Positions 56,101-60,858 are shown, counted from the stretch's first letter. The stretch: 64,000 nucleotides of DNA from Liopterus haemorrhoidalis (GCA_963971575.1 OZ020611.1:145354419-145418418), one strand, 5' to 3'. Notes: a model not told the origin generated them from the letters alone. Translations and numbers: made by a program.

Positions 56101-57363
56101 AAAGCGCCCTTCTGTTATGTTTTTTTCTTTTATGTATAATATCTATATACTATACTTAAAAAAAAAAAGTAAATTATTTAAATAAAGTTTTAAAATTCAC
56201 GCGCTTTTCTTATCGATTGTCCACAATGCTGCCAATATAACATCTATCTTTTTCTATATTTAAAATGGTAATTTTTGATAGATTTATTTTCAATAATTTT
56301 TATTACACTTATCGATTATTGGATAAAAATTATTTAAATAATAATTTATTTTATTTTCTACTAAGATGGCAAGGCTCCCTTATTAACTTATAAACTATTC
56401 CAAACGTTTGAGCTAGACTAAATAGAATTTTATTTTTGCAAGTTCTCACGAGCTCACTTTTTAATGATTGAAGTGGGCTTTTGCTTAACAAAATGATAGA
56501 AGCCTAATTTAAACGATAGAAATTACTATTTTCGAAAATCTAGTCCCGATTAAACCAAAGAAACTGTATATAGACGGTTTCTTTGGTTTAAGCTGAACTA
56601 GATTTACAAATCAAGAAACTTTTACCGCTTGATTGAAGCTTTTGATCATTGTTTAGGAAAAGCCAACCTCAATATATAAAAAGTTAGCTACTGACAACTT
56701 AAGAAAATTTAAATTCCATTTAGTTCCGCTTAAAGGTTTGGAATGGCCTATAAATTAAACATTTACAGTCCCCAATTTTAAAGGTTCTTAAACTTTTAAA
56801 ATTATAATTTTACTACATTTTTTACAATACAAAAATGATCCCTCGTGTACGGTAATGTGCTTTCCAACCAAAACATTTCCAAATCATAAACCTGACGACT
56901 TCCCACTTTTGAAAATAGTTCATGGGACACTAGGATAACTAGGCCCTTCGAGTCACACTGCGCGTAGAGGCTAAACGCATAAACGTGGCATAAAAGCGCC
57001 ACTTGCTATTTACGTCATTTTTGTATATATTTTATTTAAAAAAATTTCGAATTTAAGAAATTTATGTAACAAGATTCCATATTAATTCACATTAAACATT
57101 ATATATTATAATTTATCTTTTTTTGTAATATTTTGTGCAGTTTGCTATTGTGTAGTCTTTGTTTTAGTTTAGTATATATTAAATAGTGTTATTATGTATA
57201 AGGAATGTGTAGTAACATTGTGTTTATTTATTTTTTAGCTGATCCACGTCCTGGAGGTATAGCAAAATCCACAACTCCTCCGAGTGATTCGTCCGCATAC
57301 CGCATAGCGGCGCCAGTAATCATATTGATTACGGCAGCTCTAGCATCATTGTTAAACTGCTAG
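9654..57363 (+). CDS. Mmp2: Matrix metalloproteinase, Mmp2-like, GPI-anchored (5'-partial gene, 7 exons)
   Basis: Secreted or membrane-tethered zinc endopeptidase that cleaves extracellular-matrix and cell-surface proteins. Joined coding sequence: 9654-9761, 22494-22738, 24883-25092, 31506-31959, 35121-35302, 35462-35654, 57239-57363 (1517 nt). All introns are GT-AG and phases match at each junction. Counting the split glycine as residue 1, I see cysteine switch PRCGVRD (14-20), furin site RSKR (29-32), structural-zinc region [14 protein letters not shown] (97-110) with AHA and DAHFD, catalytic [11 protein letters not shown] (148-158), Met-turn ALMAP (164-168), a Lys/Pro-rich linker (189-225), a hemopexin domain from Cys226 to Cys419, an acidic stalk and a hydrophobic C-terminus ending LLNC. 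The signal peptide and early propeptide are missing; the first visible exon starts in mid-codon, so upstream exons lie outside the window or were not recognised. A GPI tail in an insect MMP favours Mmp2 over Mmp1; this orthology is inferred. Confidence 0.93.
12205..13192 (+). mobile_element. Penelope-like element, truncated, between long inverted termini
   Basis: About 100 bp at 12205-12305 (TTCACAAATATGAGTTTAAT, CGGCAGTGACGCCATCTACA) recurs inverted at 13088-13192. Between them lies the N-terminal part of a Penelope-type protein. Terminal repeats in direct or inverted order and 5' truncation are common in Penelope-like elements. The reverse transcriptase core and GIY-YIG endonuclease are absent. 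Confidence 0.7.
12263..13098 (+). pseudogene. Penelope-like polyprotein, N-terminal fragment
   Basis: ORF from ATG 12263 runs 176 codons with [20 protein letters not shown] and [20 protein letters not shown]. After a frameshift near 12745, phases alternate to [20 protein letters not shown] and [25 protein letters not shown] is the conserved block just before the reverse transcriptase domain of Penelope proteins. The ATG lies inside the terminal repeat, so the first residues may not belong to the ancestral protein. Frameshifts and stops make it non-functional. Confidence 0.65.
14169..14205. repeat. 17-bp target-site duplication and TA-rich LINE tail
   Basis: GTATGGACGGAGTATAT at 14169-14185 is repeated exactly at 15424-15440. 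The adjoining TATA run is the 3' tail of the minus-strand LINE. Confidence 0.85.
14186..15423 (-). mobile_element. 5'-truncated non-LTR retrotransposon
   Basis: Flanked by a perfect 17-bp TSD. The minus strand reads [52 protein letters not shown] and [14 protein letters not shown], the C-terminal region of an insect LINE reverse transcriptase. Further on, [18 protein letters not shown] forms a C-x2-C-x7-H-x4-C zinc-knuckle-like motif typical of LINE ORF2 C-termini. Several frameshifts separate the pieces. The + strand polypyrimidine frames are shadows. Confidence 0.85.
15840..16170 (-). mobile_element. LINE fragment, RTE-like 3' region
   Basis: The minus strand reads [20 protein letters not shown]; FxYLGSLIT is a conserved block of RTE-type and related reverse transcriptases. 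The following GGTCAAGGCTCACTCCGGAA and CAACTCGGCCTGTAGAGCCA resemble a LINE 3' tail. It is degraded and boundaries are approximate. Confidence 0.5.
16309..17028 (+). mobile_element. Plant-type mariner-like element (DD39D-like), internally deleted
   Basis: Starts CTCTTTCCGTCCGAAAATAT and ends TATTTTCGGACGGAGGGAG, both beside TA (16307-16308, 17029-17030). Terminal CTCCCTCCGT is the consensus of plant Stowaway MITEs and their mariner-like partners. Inside is an intact ORF for a transposase C-terminus. Length 720 bp against several kb for a full element, so most of the transposase is deleted. Confidence 0.75.
16530..16874 (+). pseudogene. C-terminal part of a plant-type mariner transposase
   Basis: 114 codons from an ATG in good context (ACAAAATGG) to [38 protein letters not shown] and [20 protein letters not shown] match the C-terminal pattern of mariner-like transposases of plants and oomycetes, where SPD carries the third catalytic Asp. 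The DNA-binding domain and first two Asp residues are missing, so it cannot transpose DNA. The frame is uninterrupted, which suggests a recent insertion, or chance or selection for a small protein. Confidence 0.7.
19024..19727. mobile_element. Family C element, copy 2
   Basis: Left end TTATTAGTTTCTTATACAAA and right end TTCTATAAGAAACTATA are inverted. Subterminal ATCTATCTAATAGGATAT is mirrored by ATATCCTATTAGATAGAT. The interior near 19400 reads [20 protein letters not shown] on the + strand, also seen in copies 1 and 3. Confidence 0.65.
20260..21132 (-). mobile_element. hAT element, truncated
   Basis: Perfect 8-bp TSD ACTTTTGC (20252-20259, 21133-21140). Ends CAGCAGCGGCGCTAGACC and the inverse of CGCCTAACGCCGCCACTG. 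Holds the C-terminal dimerisation part of an hAT transposase on the minus strand. Confidence 0.85.
20352..20745 (-). pseudogene. hAT transposase C-terminal (dimerisation) fragment
   Basis: Reads [81 protein letters not shown] is the hallmark of hAT dimerisation domains of the ZMYM-related type. The frame is open for about 130 codons, then broken upstream near 20745. The N-terminal zinc finger and catalytic core are absent. Confidence 0.8.
21937..21977. repeat. Solo hAT-like terminus
   Basis: GGTGGTCCGCGGACCACC palindrome followed by TGTTGAGAAACACTG, the inverse of the common hAT end CAGTGTTTCTCAACA. No partner end or TSD was found. Confidence 0.45.
22494..22738 (+). CDS. Mmp2: MMP exon B: first half of catalytic domain
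   Basis: Acceptor CAG at 22491-22493, donor GTAAGT at 22739. Reading starts [17 protein letters not shown], continuing YALQG from exon [13 protein letters not shown] is the conserved early catalytic-domain helix. [21 protein letters not shown] and TLAHAYFP hold ligands of the structural zinc (His99, Asp101, His114) and calcium loops. 245 bp, ending in phase 0. No residues known to be essential are missing. Confidence 0.95.
23103..23184. repeat. (AT)n microsatellite
   Basis: About 80 bp of pure TA repeats within MMP intron 2. Confidence 0.98.
24165..24317. mobile_element. hAT-like MITE with long inverted repeats
   Basis: 153 bp with about 37-bp inverted ends (CAGTGGCGGTCGGTGAAACA against CAGTGGCGATCGGTGAATCA) and a perfect 8-bp TSD ACATAGAT (24157-24164, 24318-24325). 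No coding capacity; the open frame across it is spurious. Confidence 0.9.
24373..24752. mobile_element. Stowaway-like MITE
   Basis: Starts CTTCCTCCGTTCCAAAATAA and ends TTATTTTGGAACGAAGGGAG, flanked by TA on both sides (24371-24372, 24753-24754). The subterminal GTGTCCGATTT is also inverted at the other end. Termini resemble the element at 16309. Confidence 0.85.
24883..25092 (+). CDS. Mmp2: MMP exon C: zinc-binding active site and Met-turn
   Basis: Acceptor TAG at 24880-24882, donor GTAATA at 25093. 70 codons, phase 0 at both ends. VFGGDAHFD gives the last structural-zinc histidine. [11 protein letters not shown] carries the three catalytic-zinc histidines and the general-base glutamate. 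ALMAP is the metzincin Met-turn. The catalytic site is complete, so the enzyme should be active. The exon ends DEDDINGIQ, the standard end of the MMP catalytic domain. Confidence 0.96.
25533..26164 (-). mobile_element. hAT element, truncated
   Basis: Ends TAGGGTGACCAGATAT and the inverse of AGATGGTCACTCTA. TSD CGTATAGT (25525-25532) against CGTATAGC (26165-26172), one mismatch. Subterminal GTCGGGACAA and TGTCCCGAC are also inverted. Confidence 0.85.
25659..26010 (-). pseudogene. hAT transposase C-terminal fragment
   Basis: Reads [20 protein letters not shown], then after an in-frame stop [40 protein letters not shown] and [13 protein letters not shown]. Resembles the dimerisation region of insect hAT transposases (PGTSxxVExIFSLMN). 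A stop near 25868 and lack of upstream domains make it inactive. Confidence 0.7.
26311..26770 (+). mobile_element. piggyBac-like deletion derivative
   Basis: Flanked by TTAA (26307-26310, 26771-26774), the piggyBac target. Ends CCCTTTACCGCAT and inverse CCCTTTACTGCAT. Inside, [20 protein letters not shown] and, in another frame, [13 protein letters not shown] match the piggyBac transposase region around the first catalytic Asp (IDEQ). The rest of the transposase is deleted and the frame is broken. Confidence 0.85.
28297..29273. mobile_element. Family D element, copy 2
   Basis: Ends GGGTGTATTCTGTGAGAAAT and inverse GGGTCTATTCTCTAAGCATA, with subterminal TTAGCGTCAG blocks inverted at the two ends. 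Matches the copy at 16180-17701. No TSD was resolved and no coding sequence recognised. Confidence 0.6.
30914..30995. repeat. GACAGACG-type microsatellite
   Basis: About 80 bp of CAGA and CGGA tetranucleotides in mixed order, preceded by CTGCACGTGTACA. The long Ser-Val-Cys-Pro and Thr-Asp-Gly-Gln frames across it are artefacts of the repeat. Confidence 0.95.
31506..31959 (+). CDS. Mmp2: MMP exon D: linker and hemopexin blades 1-3
   Basis: Acceptor TTTTAG at 31500-31505, donor GTAAGA at 31960. Starts [12 protein letters not shown], the normal continuation of GIQ. The linker (residues 189-225) is hydrophilic and rich in Lys, Pro, Ser and Asp. Hemopexin sequence begins at Cys226. Repeated motifs DTIFN...[32 protein letters not shown] and DAAMVW...IYFFKG are typical propeller blades. 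454 bp, ending with one base of a glycine codon. Failure to splice at the donor would give a stop about nine codons later. Confidence 0.95.
32156..33344 (-). mobile_element. mariner element, full length, copy 2
   Basis: 1189 bp between TA dinucleotides (32154-32155, 33345-33346). The 28-bp terminal repeats match at 23 positions (core ACCTTTTAAGTTTTTACAAA against ACCTATTATGTTTTTACAAA). Same family as copy 1 at 2525-3437. It lies in MMP intron 4, in opposite orientation to the gene. Confidence 0.9.
32225..33173 (-). pseudogene. mariner transposase pseudogene
   Basis: Starts [20 protein letters not shown] and [20 protein letters not shown], then the helix-turn-helix and [15 protein letters not shown] segments in shifting frames. 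HHDNA and [13 protein letters not shown] hold the second and third Asp of the DD34D triad. It ends [20 protein letters not shown] and EYFEKQ. Several frameshifts and a TAA after KEKNI make it inactive. Confidence 0.85.
33851..34860. mobile_element. Family C element, copy 3, interrupted by an hAT
   Basis: Left end GTATCTTATACAAAACTAAC and TTTTCTATCTAATAGAATAT match copy 2. Sequence after the hAT (34800-34850, CCTCAGCACCTACATTGAGA) continues the copy-2 interior. The right end is missing. Confidence 0.6.
34105..34769 (-). mobile_element. hAT element, truncated, with transposase relic
   Basis: Ends CAGGGCCGTCTTAGGCCA and inverse CAGTTCCGTCTTTTCCAT. TSD CACATGGT (34097-34104) against CACATGAT (34770-34777). 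The minus strand reads [19 protein letters not shown] and [20 protein letters not shown], degraded hAT dimerisation sequence, with stops. Inserted into a family C element. Confidence 0.8.
35121..35302 (+). CDS. Mmp2: MMP exon E: hemopexin blades 3-4
   Basis: Acceptor TTTTTAG at 35114-35120, donor GTAAGT at 35303. Reads GTKFWRFDP, then [19 protein letters not shown] and [18 protein letters not shown]. 182 bp, phase 1 in and phase 0 out. It is separated from the next exon by the shortest intron of the gene (159 bp). Confidence 0.95.
35303..35461 (+). other. MMP intron 5 (159 bp)
   Basis: Only short intron of the gene; GT-AG, with no insertion seen. Confidence 0.9.
35462..35654 (+). CDS. Mmp2: MMP exon F: end of hemopexin domain and acidic stalk
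   Basis: Acceptor TTTTTTCAG ends at 35461; donor GTGAGA at 35655. [19 protein letters not shown] ends the hemopexin domain with Cys419, the partner of Cys226. The stalk that follows is charged ([12 protein letters not shown]..., [10 protein letters not shown]). The exon ends with the first base (G) of a codon. Unspliced read-through stops at TAA 35672-35674 after GETYFN. The donor is followed by two candidate last exons, at 49364 and 57239. Confidence 0.94.
36183..36424. repeat. Foldback MITE, about 115-bp arms
   Basis: Left arm (GGATAAGGTAAATTTAAAGA, CACTAGACGTACATTTTGGC, TCAGTAGCTGAATAAAACTG) is inverted in the right arm, leaving a loop of about 10 bp. A transcript of the intron would fold into a long hairpin. 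Confidence 0.85.
36610..36945 (+). pseudogene. Tc1/mariner-type transposase fragment
   Basis: Pieces in shifting frames: [65 protein letters not shown] and [12 protein letters not shown]. These match the catalytic region (before and after the second Asp, here lost in QQNLAPAHK) of an insect Tc1/mariner-type transposase. No terminal repeats were found; the 3' side is cut near 36945 by other repeat sequence. Confidence 0.65.
38092..38689. mobile_element. TA-target MITE with 25-bp perfect inverted ends
   Basis: CCCTTTTCACACTAGATCTT and the next five bases are repeated exactly inverted at 38665-38689, with TA immediately outside both ends (38090-38091, 38690-38691). Suggests a Tc1/mariner-type origin. 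No coding sequence recognised. Confidence 0.85.
39580..39760 (-). pseudogene. Possible Tc1/mariner N-terminal relic
   Basis: Minus-strand frames give [20 protein letters not shown] followed by [13 protein letters not shown], which looks like the second helix-turn-helix of a mariner transposase. It is short, broken and not flanked by visible terminal repeats. Confidence 0.35.
40041..40166. mobile_element. Short foldback MITE (Harbinger-like target)
   Basis: 126 bp with ends TGGCCGGTTGCTAAAGTAAG and inverse TGGCGGGTTGCGAACGTAAG, flanked by TAA and TTA (TWA). The interior AACTCAAGTTAAAATCAT is inverted around a short centre, so nearly the whole element is one hairpin. Confidence 0.75.
40541..40723. 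repeat. Family F short repeat, copy 1
   Basis: Contains GAGCGGAACTAGATTTTGAA and TTTAGTTCCGCTTTAACGTT, inverted-end motifs shared with copies at 51222, 52167, 55400 and 56394. About 180 bp, AT-rich, non-coding. TE class unknown. Confidence 0.6.
40919..41849. mobile_element. hAT-like MITE, split by an inverted-repeat element
   Basis: Left end CAGTGTTTCTCAACCTTAAA and inverse right end CATTGCTTCTCAACCGCGCC, with subterminal GCGGACC blocks. Flanks AATTAAAC (40911-40918) and AACAAAAC (41850-41857) agree at 6 of 8. The element at 41147-41772 has inserted inside it. Confidence 0.65.
41147..41772. mobile_element. MITE with about 135-bp inverted repeats
   Basis: CAGGGTGTTTGAAACG... at the left is inverted at the right (CAAACACCCTG), and the arms continue to GAAGTGCCTCAG near 41270 and 41645. 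TA lies outside both ends. No coding sequence. Arms are about 90 percent alike by eye. Confidence 0.85.
42331..43589 (-). mobile_element. hAT element, degraded
   Basis: Ends CAGTGCCGCAACAACAT and inverse CAGTGCCGCAACAAGGG. TSD GTCACATG (42323-42330) against GTCGCATG (43590-43597). Interior holds a minus-strand transposase relic near the right side. Confidence 0.85.
43125..43400 (-). pseudogene. hAT transposase C-terminal relic
   Basis: Minus-strand pieces [39 protein letters not shown] and [19 protein letters not shown] with an in-frame stop and a frameshift. Same domain type as at 20352-20745 but more decayed. Confidence 0.7.
43728..45280. mobile_element. Inverted-repeat element (about 1.55 kb) enclosing a pogo relic
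   Basis: TTGCATTCACAATTCTAAAA and TAGTTGACTATACGCTGTG at the left are inverted at 45205-45277 (CGTATAGTCTACTAATTTTA, GTGAATGCAGC). A further partial repeat of the motif is at 45140-45170. Class not recognised; the pairing could join two independent copies. Confidence 0.45.
43937..44252 (+). pseudogene. pogo/Tigger transposase N-terminal relic
   Basis: A left end AGTAGAACCTCGATTATCCG resembles Tigger termini. ATG 44078 starts [23 protein letters not shown] and [18 protein letters not shown], the CENPB/psq-type helix-turn-helix of pogo-like transposases and Jerky proteins. Truncated after about 58 codons and carrying a stop. Confidence 0.75.
45622..46147. mobile_element. Harbinger-like MITE with subterminal repeats
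   Basis: Ends TGGCCCGGTTACACGATGCC and inverse TGGCTCAGTTACACGATGCA, flanked by TTA on both sides (45619-45621, 46148-46150), the PIF/Harbinger target length. Many copies of ACTTGTGCCAGTA and its inverse sit inside both ends. The 74-76-codon frames across it are spurious. Confidence 0.75.
45646..45693. repeat. Perfect 48-bp palindrome
   Basis: The first 24 bases (ACTTGTGCAAGTACTGGCAC then AAGT) are exactly the reverse complement of the last 24, with no spacer. Lies in the left subterminal part of the Harbinger-like MITE. Confidence 0.95.
49364..49473 (+). CDS. Candidate alternative last exon of the MMP (basic tail, released isoform)
   Basis: A T-rich tract (49341-49360) and CAG (49361-49363) form a strong acceptor. 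The upstream exon at 35654 leaves one base of a codon. In the phase this dictates, the sequence is open for 36 codons to TAA 49471-49473. The other two phases stop within three to five codons. The tail starts [20 protein letters not shown] and ends with MSSQTY. It contains clustered Arg, Lys and His and no hydrophobic segment, so this form would lack the GPI signal; the basic cluster could bind heparan sulphate. Drosophila MMPs are known to have both tethered and released forms. No transcript evidence is available here, so the exon could be a chance open stretch. Confidence 0.45.
51222..51403. repeat. Family F short repeat, copy 2
   Basis: Inverted ends GGCTATTCCAAACGTTTAGG and CCTAAAGGTTTGGAATAGC enclose about 140 bp. 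The same ends recur in copies 3-5. Confidence 0.75.
51406..52163. mobile_element. hAT-like MITE
   Basis: Left end CAGTGGTTCTCAAACTTAAT and inverse right end CAGCGTTTCCCAAAGTGTGT, each followed by CGCGGAAC. It follows directly on family F copy 2. The TSD is ambiguous (TTATAG and CTATAG). No coding sequence found. Confidence 0.65.
52167..52396. repeat. Family F short repeat, copy 3
   Basis: Contains GGCGGTTTCTTTGGTTTAGG, CTAGATTTTCAAATCAAGTA and CAGCTTTGGAATAGCCTATA. Partly rearranged compared with copy 2. Confidence 0.6.
52464..52805. mobile_element. Mutator-like MITE
   Basis: Inverted ends AGTAGTGTCACC and inverse GGTGGTGTCACC, with subterminal AACAACCGGTTTTC and its inverted counterpart. 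A perfect 9-bp TSD AGTTATTGA flanks it (52455-52463, 52806-52814). Nine bp is the usual TSD length of Mutator-like elements. Non-coding. Confidence 0.7.
54170..54429. repeat. Foldback MITE with about 60-bp arms
   Basis: GTCTTTCCATCTTCAGGTAA and ACCTCTAGGTAACTATCTGA at the left are inverted at 54367-54429. The TSD is not resolved. Non-coding. Confidence 0.8.
55400..55551. repeat. Family F short repeat, copy 4
   Basis: AAAGCCCACTTCAGTCATCA, GTGAGCTCGTGACAAATTAC and TTTAGTTCCGCTTAAACATT match copies 1, 2 and 5. Confidence 0.6.
56394..56752. repeat. Family F short repeats, copy 5, head-to-head pair
   Basis: Two copies in opposite orientation meet near 56575: the left begins ACTATTCCAAACGTTTGAGC, the right ends GCTTAAAGGTTTGGAATGGC, and GGTTTCTTTGGTTT with its inverse lies at the junction. 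The pair can form a hairpin of about 350 bp. Confidence 0.7.
57239..57363 (+). CDS. Mmp2: MMP exon G: stalk and GPI-anchor signal, stop codon
   Basis: Acceptor TTTATTTTTTAG ends at 57238. G plus CT completes Ala465, then [19 protein letters not shown], a short Ser/Thr/Pro spacer with small residues suited to a GPI omega site (SSA, about residues 482-484). A hydrophobic tail [17 protein letters not shown] runs to TAG 57361-57363 with no charged residue after it, as expected for a GPI signal rather than a transmembrane protein with a cytoplasmic tail. Base composition is more GC-rich than the surroundings. It is reached across a 21.6-kb intron. Confidence 0.9.
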
Positions 57364-57645
57364 CGACCTCTATGTTACCGACTGTTGTGAAGTTATTTAA
57401 TATTCGGTGAACAAATTTTAGAGACAGTGATCTAATTTCAAGCTTTGTTACAAGTCCTATCTAGTTCATTTCAGAATTAGGTCCGAAGTTGGAACAGAGC
57501 TTTAATTCTCTTCTACATTTGCTTTAAGAACAGTTTAATTTCTAATACACGAACATGTTCGTAATAGAACAGAAAACGAGGAAAATGCTTGCTGTTGTAT
57601 TCGGTTTTATTATTTTCATAGGAATAAAATAAGATTTTTAAAATA
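57364..57645 (+). other. MMP 3'UTR candidate
   Basis: Non-coding sequence after the TAG stop. The first clear polyadenylation signal is AATAAA at 57623-57628, giving a UTR of about 280 bp. The cleavage site is not visible directly. Confidence 0.5.
57623..57628 (+). terminator. Polyadenylation signal AATAAA
   Basis: Canonical hexamer 260 bp after the MMP stop codon, in sequence that is not part of a recognised repeat. Confidence 0.45.
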
Positions 57646-57817
57646 TATAAAATTTGATAACTACATACGTATGCGTATTACACTTTTGAGCGTTTTTTTT
57701 TTTTTCGAAGAGGAATTTAATGCATTGTCTCAAAATTTTCATTAAATTTTTTGTTATTTTGTTTTTTAATTTTTAATACTGTAAAGAAAATCTAAAATAT
57801 TATTTTTTACCATAGAG

Positions 57818-58216
57818 CAGAAGTTCCCAATCGTTTTAAAATATTGTACCGGTATGTAGTAGACAATATGGTGTTGTACCAGTAGGTAAATATTTTTGGA
57901 AATACGAGTCCTATAAAAAATTCTTAAGTGATGCCCTTTTTAGTTTCGTCGCTTGTCTCTCTCTAAAATTTTATCGAGCAAACAAAACGACTAGCCCTAT
58001 AATAAAACTTTCCTAAATACTCAACTGATGATCTCGTTTTAGGTCAATAGGGTTTGGCGATGTATTGTATTTAAAAAACACATTGTTTCACGCAAAATAT
58101 TGTTTTAATTATTATTTCATTCACTTTTTGCGTACCGGTAGCTCTAAATTCGCGTACCGGTAGCTCGAAATTCGTGTATCGGTACCGGTACGCGTACCAC
58201 AGATTGGGAACGTCTG
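57818..58216. mobile_element. hAT-like MITE downstream of the MMP gene
   Basis: Ends CAGAAGTTCCCAATCGTTTT and inverse CAGACGTTCCCAATCTGTGG. TSD CCATAGAG (57810-57817) against CCTTAGAG (58217-58224). Right side contains repeated GCGTACCGGTAGCTC. No coding sequence. Confidence 0.8.
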
Positions 58217-58851
58217 CCTTAGAGATTTAATGAGAGTCATAGAGATATTTTCATTTATCCAAAATCGCCCACCATCATACAATATCCGTATGAAAGATAG
58301 GCCTCTTACCATACTTAAAGGCCTCATTAGATCAAGGCATAATCCAGATATTTTAATATTGACAATGTAAATCTTCTCGGGGTTTTCTCTCCACAGAATT
58401 TTTTCCCGATTTGTCAACAATAATCTCAATAAACGTCACGGTAAATCCACATTTCGAAGACTGGCAACATTTTTACATTACCATGAACAAGGGTTCATGT
58501 TTTCATGCAATCATTGCCGACACGTTGATTGTGAGGCCTGTGATAAGACATAATTCAGGACCTTCAAAAGTATCGACTGATTTGAGATACAATTTGGCAT
58601 TTTTAAGGTCTTTTATCACCTAAGGACTGCGCCTAGTTCACCTCACCTAAGGGCCAACCTTGAACGCTATAGAAAAGAATGGAAAATATCGTTGGTGATT
58701 GCAACTCACGTATCAGTGGGATGTTGTGACCATACCTCTTAAACAGGAAAAAAATATTTAAGGACTAAATTTCGTATAAAGCAATACCAAAAGTGGCTGA
58801 CATAAAGCAATTTTTACCTCTCCTGTAAAATTTCTATTTATGCAGATAGGA

Positions 58852-59720
58852 TAAGGTGACCATATTTTTTAGTTCAAAATTCGGGACGAGAGTTCATAGA
58901 CGAGAGGGGAGGATTATTCAAATATAATTGTTAAATTCATTTTTATAAATACAAATTATATACAATAAATAATTATAATTTATAATAAATAAAAATTTAT
59001 AATCACAGATAATTAACTTATATTATTAAAAGGAACATTTTTAAAATCACAGTATTATTATTAAATTAATTCAAAATTTATTCATTAATAGTAGGTACTC
59101 GGTAGAAAACTTTTATATTTTTCCGGATGGATCTTTATGAGTCGGTCTTTTTTACTTTGAAGCATTTTATTGTCAACTGACAATAACTGAAGCGTCTCTA
59201 GTGAGATTTTGAGAAACTGACGGTTGTAGGATAGTCGAGTTTGTGACAAGCATGGGAATATGTTCTTAGAAGTGGAAAGACAGTTAAAGACCATTTTAGA
59301 GTGTGTTCCCGTGTGTTTCAATAAATATCACATGAATTTACCATTGAACCTGTCAAAAATATCCTACTAAAGTCAGCCATGATATGAATGCAGTAGCGCC
59401 TCTATCGGTAGTGTCAGATGCCAATAAAAATCTGCAGTTTTCTTAATAATTTACTTAAGTCAGTAATATTGCTTTTAAAGTGTCTACATCAAGTTGAGTC
59501 TTGTCACTTGTCCAAAAGCTGTTCATCAATTTTCATTTTTCTTTAGTTCAAGTATTGTAAAGATTATTGTAGTGGCAATATATTAAAAATAATTATTGAA
59601 AATAAGTACCTTTTCTAAAATTCGGGATAATTCGGGACAAAAAACGCGAATTCGGGGCAAATATTGGCTCCGAAAATAATCGGGACGCAAGGCGGAAATT
59701 TGGGACGTATGGTCACCTTA
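58852..59720. mobile_element. hAT-like element
   Basis: Ends TAAGGTGACCATATTTTTTA and inverse TAAGGTGACCATACGTCCCA; perfect 8-bp TSD AGATAGGA (58844-58851, 59721-59728). Subterminal TTCGGGACGAGAG and GGGACGCAAG blocks resemble the hAT at 25533. A 78-codon minus frame at 59085-59321 is open but not recognised. Confidence 0.85.
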
Positions 59721-59808
59721 AGATAGGAGGTATTGTCACATGACCGACGATATATGGCATCTTATCCGCATGCGCAGTTCTGTATTTGGTAGTCAAATGT
59801 CGTTCTGT

Positions 59809-59994
59809 TTATACAAACCCTTCTCTTAGTCTTTCTATACGTGTTCTAATTTCTTGTTGATAGTCTAAACGAGGGATTGCTACCGGCGATCCTTCGAATG
59901 ATTTCATGCTGGCTAATAAGAAAATATAATGTTTACTTTTCTTATCCAGCGTATTCAACACACACCGCCACGCCGATTTAGACTTTTTACGCAT
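59809..59994 (-). CDS. Small hypothetical ORF
   Basis: 61 codons from ATG to TGA, reading MRKKSKSAWRCVLNTLDKKS and ending RTRIERLREGFV. Composition is more protein-like and GC-rich than most random frames here, but I recognise no family, and it has no clear promoter or partner. It may be a TE relic or chance. Confidence 0.15.
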   Translation of the reverse strand: MRKKSKSAWRCVLNTLDKKSKHYIFLLASMKSFEGSPVAIPRLDYQQEIRTRIERLREGFV

Positions 59995-60365
59995 TATAGT
60001 CCTTACAAATAAGAATAGTTGGCGCTGCGAACCGAGAACGATTTATGCAACTGCAAATACAGTAAATGCTTGTTTTTAGTACAGTATTGTGGAAAATGGT
60101 CCCTGGTCTATCCCAGTGGTTTCCAACCCTTTTTAGACGATACCTTAATAAAAAAATATCAGAATTTGAAGGCACCCTACTCTTATCACTAGGAACACTG
60201 GGCCGATTTCGAAAATTTAAATTTTTTACCAGCTTTATTTAAAGTTGACTTATTTTCTTCAGTTGATATGTATTCTTGGTGGTCTAAAAACATCCCTCGC
60301 TCGGTTCAGCCCGATGATTGTAAAGAACACTTTATGGTCAATCCGCCCTGCTTATTACTCCGTAT

Positions 60366-60858
60366 TATCATCATAGACGCAACAGCCCGAAGTTAGCCTT
60401 AGCCTCCTGTTTCCAAGTTTCGTGACCATACTTTCAATCTGTGTAAATTCAAGAGAAATATGGTCAGTATTACGTCCTTTTTTAGGGCACGCAGACGGCC
60501 ATCTGCAGTTTATAGTCGGTTGCGAACGGCTAAGCGGAACCCGTCATCTGTATAAATATTTTTTTATCATCATTGGCTCGACAGCCTGAAGTGAGCTTTG
60601 TCCTCTTATTACAATTGTCGTGGCCATATTTTCAGTCTATGTACATTCAGGAGAAATAGGGTCAGTTTTACGTCATTTTTTAACGTACACAAAAAGGCAC
60701 TAGTTTATAGCTGGTTGTGAACAGCTCAACAAAATTTTTATAAATATTTTTTACACAAATTATTTGACTTGTTCAGGATTTGAATCCAAATCCATACCCT
60801 TGCTAGCGACCAAAGGCAAGAACAAACTTTTTTAGCGCTTGAGGTCACAGGCTTGCTC
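60366..60858 (-). mobile_element. Two tandem tRNA-derived SINEs, family B
   Basis: Copies at about 60366-60564 and 60565-60858 share ACAGCC(C/T)GAAGT, the GTGACCAT block, AAATATGGTCAGTATTACGT and TTGCGAACGGCTAAGCGGAA with copy 1 at 5535. Only the second keeps the tRNA-like head (inverse GGATTCAAATCCTG, box B). The first is truncated at the junction. Confidence 0.6.

Larger units (their letters stand above)
35655..57238 (+). other. MMP intron 6 (21.6 kb)
   Basis: Joins the stalk exon to the GPI-signal exon. It contains the candidate alternative last exon at 49364 and at least ten TE copies or foldback elements. 46148-49363 and 52806-54169 have no gene that I can support. 47057-47311 has an 84-codon open stretch on the minus strand beside a poly-T run that I could not identify. 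Confidence 0.8.

Noticed and set aside
58121..58429. 102-codon minus-strand ORF
   Set aside because: Partly covers the right end of the MITE at 57818-58216 and has no recognisable domain.
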